Shown: positions 1-7,418 of the stretch, piece by piece
How the letters are laid out: every line of letters begins with the position of its first letter
Position numbering within the stretch: the first letter of the stretch is position 1
Assembly: GCA_964607425.1 (NCBI GenBank)
Contig: CAZSKQ010000093.1
Span: 1-13,746, forward strand
DNA: 13,746 nt
Source: IDS-8 sp964607425
Lineage (GTDB): Bacteria > Pseudomonadota > Gammaproteobacteria > Steroidobacterales > Woeseiaceae
Direction of reading: 5' to 3'
Made by a program: the position numbers and the translations under genes
The notes under the pieces: model-generated
The model's input: only the letters and a program-made list of their open reading frames with translations
Told to the model about the DNA's origin: nothing
The model's database searches: none

Positions 1-12
1 ACTAGATCGCCC

Positions 13-1299
13 TTACAGCGTGGCGAGCACCCGGCGCGCAGCGGCAAGGGTCTGCTCGATCTCGGCGTCACCGTGCGCGGCCGATACGAAGCCTGCTTCA
101 AAAGCGGACGGCGCGAGGTAAACGTTCTCCTCCAGCATGCCATGGAAGAACTTCCGGAAGCGTGCGATGTCCGCCGCGGCCACGTGTGAATAGCGGGTAA
201 TCGGCCGCTCGCTACTGAAAACGAAGCCGAACATGCCGCCCGCGCTGCAGGCGGCCAGCGGAATGCCGGCCTCTTCGGCCGCCGCCTGCAAGCCGTTCAC
301 CAGCGCCTCCGTCCGCCGGCCGAGCGAGGCGTAAAACCCGGGAGACTCCAGCTCCGCCAGCGTCGCCACACCGGCCGCCATTGCCAGCGGGCTGCCCGAC
401 AGCGTGCCGGCCTGGTAGACGGGGCCGTCGGGCGCGAGCGCGGCCATGATCTCCGCACGGCCTCCGAAGGCCGCCGCGGGCAAGCCGCCGCCCATGATCT
501 TGCCGAGCGTGGTGAGGTCCGGATGAATGCCGAACAGCTCCTGCGCGCCGCCGCGCGCGACCCGGAAGCCGGTCATCACTTCATCGAACAGCAGCAGCGC
601 CCCGTACTCGGTACATTGGCGGCGCAGGGTGTCGAGGAACCCGGGCGCCGGCAGGACCAGGTTCATGTTGCCGGCAACGGGCTCGACGATAACGCAGGCA
701 ATTTCGTCGCCGAGTTCGCGGAAGGTCGCTTCCACCGCGGCCGTATCGTTGTATTCGAGGGTCAAGGTATGCGCGGCAAGGCTCTCAGGCACCCCGGGCG
801 AACTGGGTACGCCAAGCGTGAGCGCCCCCGAGCCGGCCTTGATCAGCAACGAATCCGAATGCCCGTGATAACAGCCCTCGAATTTGACGATCTTGTCGCG
901 TCCCGTATAGCCGCGCGCGAGCCGGATTGCGCTCATCGTCGCTTCCGTGCCCGAGTTCACCATGCGGATGCGCTCCATGGACGGCACCAGCGCGCGAATC
1001 TTCAGGGCGAGCTCGGTCTCCGGGAGGGTGGGAGCGCCGAAGCTCAACCCCCGTGCCGCCGCCTGCGTGACTGCCGCGACGACGGCCGGGTGCGCATGGC
1101 CGAGGATCATCGGGCCCCAGGAGCCGACGTAGTCGATCAAACGGCGGCCGTCCTCGGTTTCGAGCCAGGCGCCTTCGGCACGCCGGATGAACAGCGGCTC
1201 GCCGCCGACCCCGGCGAACGCCCGCACGGGCGAGTTGACGCCTCCTGCGATAACTTTCCTGGCTTCGGCAAACGGATTCGAGGGATTCATTGCTGGCAC
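13..1299 (-). CDS. hemL: Glutamate-1-semialdehyde 2,1-aminomutase
   Basis: This PLP enzyme converts glutamate-1-semialdehyde to 5-aminolevulinate, the last step of the C5 route to tetrapyrroles, in the cytoplasm. The 428-residue length matches the family. Seen in the protein: GGVNSPVRAF (19-28), DYVGSWGPM (56-64), the region VNSGTEATMSA (114-124), the aspartate of FDEVMTG (238-244) and the PLP lysine in LGKIMGGG (K267). It ends with the family-like LAPSAFEAGF region near the C terminus. ATG at 1299 gives a complete N terminus; a second ATG at 1290 (residue 4) is an equally possible start. It is divergent from the rubredoxin gene, a hemL neighbour known from other gammaproteobacteria such as Pseudomonas. 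The stop codon lies 12 bases from the window edge, so the next gene is not visible. Assignment is close to certain. Confidence 0.97.
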   Translation of the reverse strand: MPAMNPSNPFAEARKVIAGGVNSPVRAFAGVGGEPLFIRRAEGAWLETEDGRRLIDYVGSWGPMILGHAHPAVVAAVTQAAARGLSFGAPTLPETELALKIRALVPSMERIRMVNSGTEATMSAIRLARGYTGRDKIVKFEGCYHGHSDSLLIKAGSGALTLGVPSSPGVPESLAAHTLTLEYNDTAAVEATFRELGDEIACVIVEPVAGNMNLVLPAPGFLDTLRRQCTEYGALLLFDEVMTGFRVARGGAQELFGIHPDLTTLGKIMGGGLPAAAFGGRAEIMAALAPDGPVYQAGTLSGSPLAMAAGVATLAELESPGFYASLGRRTEALVNGLQAAAEEAGIPLAACSAGGMFGFVFSSERPITRYSHVAAADIARFRKFFHGMLEENVYLAPSAFEAGFVSAAHGDAEIEQTLAAARRVLATL

Positions 1300-1312
1300 C
1301 TGTGCCCTGTAC

Positions 1313-1370
1313 GGCGGGCAAGGCGCATGCTACCGAACGCCCGGCGCGCGTCAAACCCCGCTTGCCCGCC
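1313..1370. repeat. 10-bp perfect inverted repeat bracketing the hemL promoter
   Basis: GGCGGGCAAG at 1313-1322 is mirrored exactly by CTTGCCCGCC at 1361-1370, with 38 bases between. The interval contains both hexamers of the candidate hemL promoter. One arm covers the predicted hemL start site and the other lies just upstream of its -35 and upstream of the rubredoxin gene. This could be an operator for a dimeric regulator acting on the divergent pair, or chance in GC-rich DNA. No known operator is recognised. Confidence 0.45.
1327..1354 (-). promoter_or_regulatory. Candidate sigma-70 promoter of hemL
   Basis: On the minus strand TTGACG (1354-1349) and TAGCAT (1332-1327) are separated by 16 bases. 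Transcription would start near 1320, giving a leader of roughly 20 bases before the hemL ATG at 1299. The -35 is a near-consensus match and the -10 keeps the key TA...T positions. It is predicted by eye only. Confidence 0.5.
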
Positions 1371-1425
1371 TGTTAAACTGTGCGGTTCCAAATTACCCGC
1401 GGCTTGTTGGAAAATCGATTGCGCC

Positions 1426-1590
1426 ATGAAAACCTGGATGTGTCTCATCTGCGGCTTCATCTACGACGAAGCGGAAGGCGATCCGCAGGCCGGCATCGCA
1501 CCCGGTACGCGCTGGGATGATATCCCGCTGTCCTGGCGCTGCCCGGATTGCGGCGCGGGGAAGGAAGACTTCGAGATGGTGGAGATATGA
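1426..1590 (+). CDS. Rubredoxin
   Basis: A complete 54-residue rubredoxin, a small cytoplasmic electron carrier with one iron held by four cysteines. The two ligand pairs are visible: CLIC (Cys6, Cys9) and CPDC (Cys39, Cys42). The typical aromatic and acidic core is also present: YDEAEGDP, GIAPGT, and W-x-x-x-P before the second knuckle. ATG at 1426 gives the standard rubredoxin length. A much longer reading frame runs into it from upstream, but that part is antisense to hemL and is not coding. The ribosome-binding site is weak. The gene lies divergent from hemL and converges with the phosphodiesterase gene. In related bacteria such rubredoxins serve as donors for hydroxylases or oxygen and peroxide reductases; the partner here is not in the window. 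Confidence 0.95.
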   Translation: MKTWMCLICGFIYDEAEGDPQAGIAPGTRWDDIPLSWRCPDCGAGKEDFEMVEI

Positions 1591-1608
1591 CGCCGGCTCA
1601 CTGGCGTC
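1589..1608. terminator. Hairpin between the convergent rubredoxin and cpdA genes
   Basis: An 8-bp stem (1589-1596 with 1601-1608, one G-U pair) closes a CTCA loop. It begins within the rubredoxin TGA stop and sits 22 bases short of the cpdA stop. Position and symmetry suit a bidirectional terminator, but no run of T follows on either strand, so intrinsic termination would be weak. Confidence 0.4.
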
Positions 1609-1630
1609 GGGCCGTCCAGGCACGTGCGAT

Positions 1631-2395
1631 TCAACCTTCGCGGCTTTCCAGCCAGACCAGCTCGGATTCGATCGTACCGTCCGGGTGCAGCGCCAGCCGG
1701 CGATAGGCCGGCGGGCAATCGGAAACCGCGTAGACGTCGCTGCCGGCTGCGAACTGCGCGCCGGTGGAAGGTGTGCCCACGATCCTGATCGAGTCGAACG
1801 CACCTTCGAATGCCTGGTGCACGTGGCCGAACAGCACCGCCCGGACTTTGCCCGACTCGGCGAGCGCGGCGAGGAATTCCGGCCCGTTGTGGAGGCCGAC
1901 CTCGTCGAGCCAGCGGCTGCCGACCGGTACCGGCGGATGGTGCACGCAGACGAGCGCGTGCTGCGCGCTCGTGCCGGCGAGAATCCCGCGAATGCGCGCA
2001 AGTTCCGCCTCGGCAACCCGGCCGGCCGGTGACCCTTCGACGGCGCTGTCGACCCCGGCGATGAGCCAGCGGCCGTAGACCTCAGCGGCACAGAACCGGA
2101 ACGGCTCGGCATCCAGTACCTCGCGCATGAGCGCCGGCAGGTCGTGATTGCCCGGCACGCAGTGCACCGGCAGGCCGAGCGGCGCGAGCAAATCGCGAAA
2201 ACGCTCGTAGGCGCGGCGGCTGTCGTCCTGGACCACGTCCCCGGTCATCGCCACGAGGTCGGCGCGCCAGCCGGATGCCTCGATGTGGCGGAGCACCGCT
2301 TGAAGGGAGCGGTTGGTGACGGTGCCGCGCAGCGCGGCTTCGGCATCGGCGAAGAGGTGGGGATCCGTGATGTGCAGGACTCTTATTGGGTCCAT
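1631..2395 (-). CDS. cpdA: CpdA/Icc-type 3',5'-cyclic-AMP phosphodiesterase (calcineurin-like)
   Basis: A 254-residue metallophosphoesterase with the whole dinuclear metal-site motif series: DPH (Asp11, His13), GD (Asp53), GNHD (Asn83, His84), HH (His152 region) and GHVH (His191, His193). Spacing and length fit the class III cyclic-nucleotide phosphodiesterases of the CpdA/Icc family. These hydrolyse cAMP to AMP in the cytoplasm and so limit cAMP-Crp signalling. The substrate is inferred from the family; other calcineurin-like esterases look similar. The only in-frame ATG near the N terminus is at 2395 (MDPIRVLHITDPH). An AAGGGAA lies about 7 bases upstream as a modest ribosome-binding site. 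The gene is transcribed on its own, separated from ahcY by the REP cluster. Confidence 0.85.
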   Translation of the reverse strand: MDPIRVLHITDPHLFADAEAALRGTVTNRSLQAVLRHIEASGWRADLVAMTGDVVQDDSRRAYERFRDLLAPLGLPVHCVPGNHDLPALMREVLDAEPFRFCAAEVYGRWLIAGVDSAVEGSPAGRVAEAELARIRGILAGTSAQHALVCVHHPPVPVGSRWLDEVGLHNGPEFLAALAESGKVRAVLFGHVHQAFEGAFDSIRIVGTPSTGAQFAAGSDVYAVSDCPPAYRRLALHPDGTIESELVWLESREG

Positions 2396-2480
2396 TGGTT
2401 GTTTCCCTTGGTTTGGAGACCTTTGGTTTTGGGGGTTGGGGGTCCGCGGGCATGGGTGCTAGCGGGCGTTTGTGTACGGG

Positions 2481-2581
2481 GGTTCGGTCGCCCGCATGGC
2501 GGGCTCCTACAGGCGCGGTTCGGGCGCCCGCATGGCGGGCTCCTACAAGGGCGTTCGGGCGCCCGCGTGGCGGGCTCCTAC
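2481..2581 (-). repeat. Three tandem REP-like palindromic repeats
   Basis: Three copies of a 30-base unit lie at 2481-2510, 2517-2546 and 2552-2581, with periods of 36 and 35 bases and 5-6-base separators. Read on the minus strand, each begins with GTAGGAGC followed by an imperfect GC-rich palindrome (CCCGCCATGCGGGC; the third copy has one substitution). A GTAGGAGC head followed by a short hairpin is the style of gammaproteobacterial REP elements. They fill the space between the 3' end of ahcY and the start of cpdA. In that position they could stabilise the 3' end of ahcY mRNA or limit read-through. No RAYT transposase is in the window. Confidence 0.85.
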
Positions 2582-2606
2582 AGGCGCGGTGGGCGGCGTC
2601 TACGGG

Positions 2607-3920
2607 TTAGTAGCGGTAGTGGTCGGGTTTGTAGGGGCCTGCCTTTGCGACGCCGATGTACTTTGCCTGCTCGTCGGTGAGCTCGGTTACTTTCGCGCCG
2701 ATGCGTTCGAGGTGGAGGCGTGCAACCTTCTCGTCCAGGCGCTTCGGCAGGACGTACACCTTGTCCTCGTATTTGTCGGCGTGCTGCCACAGCTCCATCT
2801 GCGCCAGTACCTGGTTGCTGAACGAATTGGACATGACGAAACTCGGATGCCCGGTGGCGCAGCCGAGATTCACCAGCCGCCCCTCGGCGAGGAGGATGAT
2901 GCGCTTGCCGTCCGGGAAGATCACGTGGTCGACCTGTGGCTTGATGTTGTCCCATTCGAATTTGCGCAGGTAAGCAACATCGATTTCGTTGTCGAAGTGG
3001 CCGATGTTGCAGAGGATCGCCTGGTCCTTCATGCGTTCCATTTGCGGGCCGGTGACAACGTGGTAATTGCCGGTCGCCGTCACGACGATGTCGGCGAGGG
3101 AACAGACTTCGTCGAATACCACGACGCGATAACCTTCCATCGCGGCCTGCAGCGCGTTGATCGGGTCGATCTCCGTCACCCAGACGGTGGCGCCCAGGCC
3201 GCGCAGCGACTGGGCGCAGCCCTTGCCGACGTCGCCGTAGCCGCACACGACCGCGATCTTGCCGGCGATCATGACATCGGTGGCGCGCTTGATGCCGTCG
3301 ACCAGCGATTCGCGGCAGCCGTACAGGTTGTCGAATTTCGACTTCGTTACCGAGTCGTTGACGTTGAAAGCCGGGCACTTGAGCGTGCCCGCCTTCTGCA
3401 TCTCGTACAGGCGGTGCACGCCGGTGGTCGTCTCTTCCGACAGCCCGCGCACGTCTTTCATCAGCTCCGGGTACTTGTCGTGCATCAGGAGGGTGAGGTC
3501 GCCGCCGTCGTCGAGGAGCATATTCGGGCGCCAGCCGTCGGGGCCGATGATGGTCTGCTCCACGCACCACCAGTACTCATCCTCCGTCTCGCCCTTCCAG
3601 GCAAACACGGGCACGCCGTTCGCGCCCATGGCCGCGGCCGCATGGTCCTGCGTGGAGAAGATGTTGCAGGAGGACCAGCGCACCTCGGCGCCCAGTGCGA
3701 TCAGCGTCTCGATCAGGACCGCCGTCTGGATGGTCATGTGCAGGCAGCCGGCCACGCGTGCCCCGGCGAGCGGCTGGCTGGCCGCGAATTCCTCGCGTAA
3801 CGCCATCAGGCCCGGCATCTCGGTTTCGGCGATGGCGATTTCCTTGCGGCCCCAGGCCGCGAGGTCGATGTCGGCTACCTTGTAGTCCTGGTTTTTCAGC
3901 GCAACGGCTTCGCTGCTCAT
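2607..3920 (-). CDS. ahcY: Adenosylhomocysteinase (S-adenosyl-L-homocysteine hydrolase)
   Basis: This NAD-dependent enzyme splits S-adenosylhomocysteine into adenosine and homocysteine, removing the product inhibitor of methyltransferases. At 437 residues it is full length. Seen: GCLHMTIQTAVLIETL (58-73), the SSCNIFSTQDHAAAA substrate region (83-97), WWCVEQ (117-122), DDGGD (137-141), GCRESLVDGIKRATD (201-215), the NAD fold GYGDVGKG (227-234), NIGHFDNEID, GHPSFVMSNSFSNQ, and the C-terminal KPDHYRY tail that closes the neighbouring subunit's cofactor site. ATG at 3920 has a strong AAGGAGA site 5 bases upstream. It lies 92 bases downstream of metK on the same strand, so the two probably form a SAM-cycle operon. 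No SAH riboswitch is visible in that gap. Confidence 0.98.
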   Translation of the reverse strand: MSSEAVALKNQDYKVADIDLAAWGRKEIAIAETEMPGLMALREEFAASQPLAGARVAGCLHMTIQTAVLIETLIALGAEVRWSSCNIFSTQDHAAAAMGANGVPVFAWKGETEDEYWWCVEQTIIGPDGWRPNMLLDDGGDLTLLMHDKYPELMKDVRGLSEETTTGVHRLYEMQKAGTLKCPAFNVNDSVTKSKFDNLYGCRESLVDGIKRATDVMIAGKIAVVCGYGDVGKGCAQSLRGLGATVWVTEIDPINALQAAMEGYRVVVFDEVCSLADIVVTATGNYHVVTGPQMERMKDQAILCNIGHFDNEIDVAYLRKFEWDNIKPQVDHVIFPDGKRIILLAEGRLVNLGCATGHPSFVMSNSFSNQVLAQMELWQHADKYEDKVYVLPKRLDEKVARLHLERIGAKVTELTDEQAKYIGVAKAGPYKPDHYRY

Positions 3921-3925
3921 GCTGG

Positions 3926-3932
3926 TCTCCTT
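3926..3932 (-). promoter_or_regulatory. Ribosome-binding site of ahcY
   Basis: AAGGAGA on the minus strand, 5 bases before the ATG at 3920, is a near-perfect Shine-Dalgarno sequence. It fixes the ahcY start and suggests efficient translation, unlike the weak site before metK. Confidence 0.75.
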
Positions 3933-3953
3933 GCGAATTCGGATGTGTGTTCA

Positions 3954-3977
3954 GTCGCCCGCATGGCGGGCTCCTAC
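3954..3977 (-). repeat. Single REP-like repeat between metK and ahcY
   Basis: This 24-base element is identical to the core of the first tandem copy (2487-2510) and has the same orientation, with GTAGGAGC at its minus-strand 5' end. It lies in the 92-base metK-ahcY gap, where it could protect metK mRNA or reduce read-through into ahcY. Being intergenic, 3' of a gene and identical to distant copies supports a mobile REP family rather than chance. Confidence 0.85.
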
Positions 3978-4012
3978 AGGTTGGTTCCGTGCCGCAACGG
4001 GCGCCGGCGCGG

Positions 4013-5173
4013 TCAGGCCGCGGCAGCGCCGCGCAGCGCCTCTGCCTTGTCGGTACGTTCCCAGGTCAGGTCCAGGTCCTCGCGGCCGAAGTGGCCGTAG
4101 GCGGCCGTCGGCTGGTAGATCGGCCGGATCAGGTCGAGCATCTCGAGTATGCCGTAGGGCCTGAGGTCGAAGTTCTCGCGGATCAGGTCGGTCAGGCGCT
4201 CCTCACCGATCTTGCCGGTACCGAAGGTCTGCACGCTGATCGACGTCGGCTCGGGCACCCCGATCGCGTACGACACCTGCACCTCGCAGCGGTCGGCGAG
4301 GCCCGCGGCGACAATGTTCTTGGCCACGTAACGGCAGGCATAGGCCGCCGAACGGTCGACCTTGGACGGATCCTTGCCCGAAAACGCGCCGCCGCCGTGG
4401 CGGGCCGAGCCGCCGTAGGTATCCACGATGATCTTGCGCCCGGTAAGGCCGCAGTCGCCCATCGGGCCGCCGATTTCGAAGCGCCCGGTAGGATTGATGT
4501 GGTACTTCGTCTGCGGCCTCAGCCACTCCGCCGGCAGGACCGGCTTGATGATTTCGTCCATGACGCCCGCGCGCAGCTCGTCGAGGGGCACACCCGGCGC
4601 GTGCTGGGTCGACAGCACGACCGCATCGATGGAAACCGGCTTGCCGTTTTCGTAGACGAAGGTCACCTGGCTCTTCGCGTCCGGTCGCAGCCACGGCAGC
4701 TTGCCGGTTTTGCGCGCTTCCGCCTGGCGGCGCACGAGCCGGTGCGCGTAGGTAATCGGTGCCGGCATCAGCACCGCGGTTTCGTTGGTGGCGTAGCCGA
4801 ACATCAGCCCCTGGTCGCCGGCGCCCTGGGCTTGCGCGTCACCGCGGTCGACGCCCTGCGCGATGTCGGGCGACTGCTTGCCCAACGCATTGATGACCGC
4901 GCAGGAAGCGCCGTCGAAACCCATGCTTGAATCCGAGTAACCGATGTCGAGTACGGTTTTGCGCACCAGCGCTTCGATGTCCACCCAGGCCGTGGTTGTG
5001 ACCTCGCCGGCGACGAGCACCATGCCCGTCTTCACAAGCGTTTCGCAGGCGACCCGCGCGCGCGCGTCCTGCGCGAGAATTGCGTCGAGCACGGCATCCG
5101 AAATCTGGTCCGAAATCTTGTCCGGATGTCCCTCGGAAACCGATTCCGAAGTGAACAGGTACGAATGATTCAT
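4013..5173 (-). CDS. metK: S-adenosylmethionine synthetase (methionine adenosyltransferase)
   Basis: MetK makes S-adenosylmethionine from methionine and ATP in the cytoplasm. The 386-residue length matches the family. Visible landmarks are FTSESVSEGHPDK (7-19, with catalytic-site His16), GAGDQGLMFGYATNE (117-131), GDCGLTGRKIIVDTYGG (239-255), and the P-loop-like GGGAFSGKD (260-268) followed by KVDRSAAY. The start at 5173 (MNHSYLFTSESVSEG) matches homologues; no strong Shine-Dalgarno is seen. It is first in a minus-strand unit with ahcY: one enzyme makes the methyl donor and the other clears the spent product. It is divergent from the transketolase operon. Confidence 0.98.
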   Translation of the reverse strand: MNHSYLFTSESVSEGHPDKISDQISDAVLDAILAQDARARVACETLVKTGMVLVAGEVTTTAWVDIEALVRKTVLDIGYSDSSMGFDGASCAVINALGKQSPDIAQGVDRGDAQAQGAGDQGLMFGYATNETAVLMPAPITYAHRLVRRQAEARKTGKLPWLRPDAKSQVTFVYENGKPVSIDAVVLSTQHAPGVPLDELRAGVMDEIIKPVLPAEWLRPQTKYHINPTGRFEIGGPMGDCGLTGRKIIVDTYGGSARHGGGAFSGKDPSKVDRSAAYACRYVAKNIVAAGLADRCEVQVSYAIGVPEPTSISVQTFGTGKIGEERLTDLIRENFDLRPYGILEMLDLIRPIYQPTAAYGHFGREDLDLTWERTDKAEALRGAAAA

Positions 5174-5207
5174 GAGTTATCGGTCTTTTGTGCAGCTGGC
5201 GGTCCGG

Positions 5208-5213
5208 ATTGTA
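5208..5213 (-). promoter_or_regulatory. Possible -10 element of metK
   Basis: TACAAT on the minus strand (5213-5208) is a good -10 hexamer, 34 bases upstream of the metK ATG, giving a leader of about 28 bases. No convincing -35 is found 15-18 bases further upstream, so an activator would be needed or the call is wrong. Confidence 0.35.
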
Positions 5214-5247
5214 ACCCATGTTATGCGCGGCATGCGCCGCCGATGTT

Positions 5248-5287
5248 GCGGGCCCCGGGCTAAACAGCGAAAATGCTCCGGGCCCGC
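5248..5287. repeat. Inverted repeat in the metK-tkt divergent region
   Basis: GCGGGCCC (5248-5255) is mirrored perfectly by GGGCCCGC (5280-5287) across 24 bases. A smaller AGC/GCT stem could form inside. It lies upstream of both metK and tkt, so it could form an RNA structure in the tkt leader if transcription starts further left, or be a protein-binding site. There is no T run and no known riboswitch family is recognised. Confidence 0.35.
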
Positions 5288-5338
5288 TTTCCGTTCCATC
5301 CCTATTCTTCCACCGCAGAGGACTTCAGCTGCCGGCTT

Positions 5339-7381
5339 ATGTCTCAGCAAATGCAACAATCGCGCCAGCCAGGCGCCGCCCGTCCTGCGCGGCGGGACCT
5401 CGCCAATGCCATTCGCGCACTCTCGATGGACGCCGTGCAGGCGGCGAATTCGGGCCATCCCGGCATGCCGATGGGCATGGCGGACATTGCCGAAGTGCTG
5501 TGGAACGATTACCTGCGGCACAACCCCGCGAATCCGCGCTGGTACGACCGCGACCGCTTCATCGTGTCGAACGGCCACGGTTCGATGCTGCTCTACAGCC
5601 TGCTGCATCTCACCGGCTACCCGCTTTCCATGGAGGAGCTGAAGAACTTCCGGCAGCTCGGTTACAAGACCGCGGGCCACCCGGAGCATGATCCGGATCT
5701 AGGCATCGAAACGACCACGGGTCCCCTGGGGCAGGGGATCAGCAATGCAGTCGGTATGGCGCTGACGGAAAAAATGCTGGCCGCGACGTTCAACCGGCCC
5801 GGCTTCGATGTCGTAAACCACCGCACCTTCGCCTTCGTCGGCGACGGCGACCTGATGGAAGGCATCTCGCACGAGGCCTGCTCGCTCGCCGGTACCTGGA
5901 AGCTCGGCAAGCTCATCGTGTTCTATGACGACAACGGCATCTCCATCGACGGCGACGTTGACGAGTGGTTTACCGACGATAGCGTCAAGCGCTTCGAAGC
6001 CTACGGCTGGCAGGTAATCGCCGGCGTCGACGGCCACGACAGCGGGGCGGTCGCGCGCGCTATCGACGAGGCGCTTGCCGATGGCGAACGGCCCACCCTG
6101 ATCGACTGCAAGACGGTGATCGGCTTCGGTGCGCCGCACAAGAAAGGAACCGCCGCCACCCACGGCGCTCCCCTCGGCGAGGATGAGGTCGCGGCCGCGC
6201 GCCAGGAGCTCGGCTGGGACGCGCCGCCTTTCGTCGTGCCCGGCAATATCGCGAGCGCGTGGAACGCCGTGGAACGGGGCGAGGAGCTGGAGCGCGAGTG
6301 GCACGACCGTTTCGAGGCTTACCGCGGACAGCACCCGGAGCTCGCGGGCGAGTTCGACCGGCGCATGCGCGGCGAACTGCCGGCCGACTGGGCCGGGCGG
6401 GCAACGGATGCAATCGCCGGCATCGCGGCAGCCGGCAAAGACATGGCGACGCGCAAGGCTTCCCTGACCGCGCTGAACGCGCTCGCGCCGCACCTGCCGG
6501 AGCTCGCGGGCGGCTCGGCCGACCTGACGGGCTCGAATCTCACGCTGCATGAAGGCTCGAAGCCCGTGACCGGCGACGACGCGTCCGGCAACTACCTCTA
6601 CTTCGGCGTGCGGGAATTCGGCATGTCCGCGATCTGTAACGGCATCGCGCTGCACGGCGGCATGATCCCGTATTGCGGCACCTTCCTCACGTTTTCGGAC
6701 TACGCGCGCAACGCCGTGCGGATGGCCGCGCTAATGCAGCAGCGGACGATCTTCGTGTACACGCACGATTCCATCGGGCTGGGCGAAGACGGGCCGACGC
6801 ACCAGCCGATCGAGCACGTCGCCAGCCTGCGCCTCATCCCGCACCTGCACGTCTGGCGGCCCTGCGACACCGTGGAGACCGCCGTCGCCTGGCGCGACGC
6901 GATCGAGCGCTTCGACGGCCCGACCTGCTTCGCGCTGACGCGCCAGGGCGTGCCGCACCAGGCGCGCACGGAAGAGCAGGTGGCGGCGATCCGCCGCGGC
7001 GGCTACGTGCTTCGCGACAGCGACGGCGCGCCCGAGCTCATTTTTATCGCGACGGGCTCCGAGGTGGCGCTCGCGACCGGTGCCGCCGAGGCACTCGCGG
7101 CCGAGGGCCGCGCGGTGCGGGTGGTGTCCATGCCCTGTGTCGAACGCTTCGATGCCCAGCCGGCCGAGTGGCGAGAAGCGGTGCTGCCGCCCGCGGTCTC
7201 GGCACGTGTCGTGATCGAAGCCGGCGTCACCGATCCGTGGTGGCGCTTTGTGGGCCCGCGCGGGCGGGTGATCGGTATCGATCGCTTCGGGGAATCGGCG
7301 CCGGCAAAGCAGCTGTTCGAGCATTTCGGCTTTACGGTGGAAAACGTTTTGAAAGTAGCCAGGGAGGTCCTGGCGGTTTAG
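5339..7381 (+). CDS. tkt: Transketolase
   Basis: A thiamine-diphosphate enzyme of the non-oxidative pentose phosphate pathway; it moves two-carbon units between sugar phosphates. From ATG 5339 the protein is 680 residues, slightly longer than the E. coli enzyme (663) because of an extra Gln/Arg/Pro/Ala-rich N terminus before the conserved RRDLANAIRALSMD. Seen: SGHPGMPMG, the ThDP motif starting GDGDLMEG (168-175) and continuing to DDNGISIDG, HKKGTAATHGAPLG, the catalytic glutamate in REFGM (Glu426), and HDSIGLGEDGPTHQP. An upstream ATG at 5273 is in frame but adds 22 non-conserved residues overlapping the palindrome. ATG 5351 is another option. It heads the tkt-gap-pgk-pyk operon, with gap 37 bases downstream. 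Confidence 0.97.
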   Translation: MSQQMQQSRQPGAARPARRDLANAIRALSMDAVQAANSGHPGMPMGMADIAEVLWNDYLRHNPANPRWYDRDRFIVSNGHGSMLLYSLLHLTGYPLSMEELKNFRQLGYKTAGHPEHDPDLGIETTTGPLGQGISNAVGMALTEKMLAATFNRPGFDVVNHRTFAFVGDGDLMEGISHEACSLAGTWKLGKLIVFYDDNGISIDGDVDEWFTDDSVKRFEAYGWQVIAGVDGHDSGAVARAIDEALADGERPTLIDCKTVIGFGAPHKKGTAATHGAPLGEDEVAAARQELGWDAPPFVVPGNIASAWNAVERGEELEREWHDRFEAYRGQHPELAGEFDRRMRGELPADWAGRATDAIAGIAAAGKDMATRKASLTALNALAPHLPELAGGSADLTGSNLTLHEGSKPVTGDDASGNYLYFGVREFGMSAICNGIALHGGMIPYCGTFLTFSDYARNAVRMAALMQQRTIFVYTHDSIGLGEDGPTHQPIEHVASLRLIPHLHVWRPCDTVETAVAWRDAIERFDGPTCFALTRQGVPHQARTEEQVAAIRRGGYVLRDSDGAPELIFIATGSEVALATGAAEALAAEGRAVRVVSMPCVERFDAQPAEWREAVLPPAVSARVVIEAGVTDPWWRFVGPRGRVIGIDRFGESAPAKQLFEHFGFTVENVLKVAREVLAV

Positions 7382-7407
7382 GGTCCGGTTAACGGCCCCT
7401 GGTGATC

Positions 7408-7418
7408 AGGAGAGGAAG
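7408..7418 (+). promoter_or_regulatory. Ribosome-binding site of gap
   Basis: AGGAGAGGAAG directly precedes the gap ATG at 7419. It is the strongest such site in the plus-strand operon, in line with the high GAPDH level cells usually need. Confidence 0.7.

Noticed and set aside
523..1590. A 355-residue reading frame ending in rubredoxin, as a rubredoxin fusion protein
   Set aside because: Everything before 1426 is antisense to hemL or intergenic and has no family-like sequence; the last 54 residues are a complete stand-alone rubredoxin.
2481..2581. Three regularly spaced 30-base repeats as a short CRISPR array
   Set aside because: The separators are only 5-6 bases and nearly identical, the unit carries a REP-style GTAGGAGC head, and the same unit occurs alone at 3954-3977. 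It is also 9 kb from the cas genes.
2472..3800. A 442-residue plus-strand reading frame as a gene
   Set aside because: It starts in the REP cluster and then runs antisense to the unmistakable ahcY; long antisense frames are expected in DNA of this GC content.
5273..5338. ATG 5273 as the transketolase start
   Set aside because: It adds 22 residues without resemblance to transketolases, lies within the inverted repeat, and has no ribosome-binding site; ATG 5339 is nearer the conserved N terminus.
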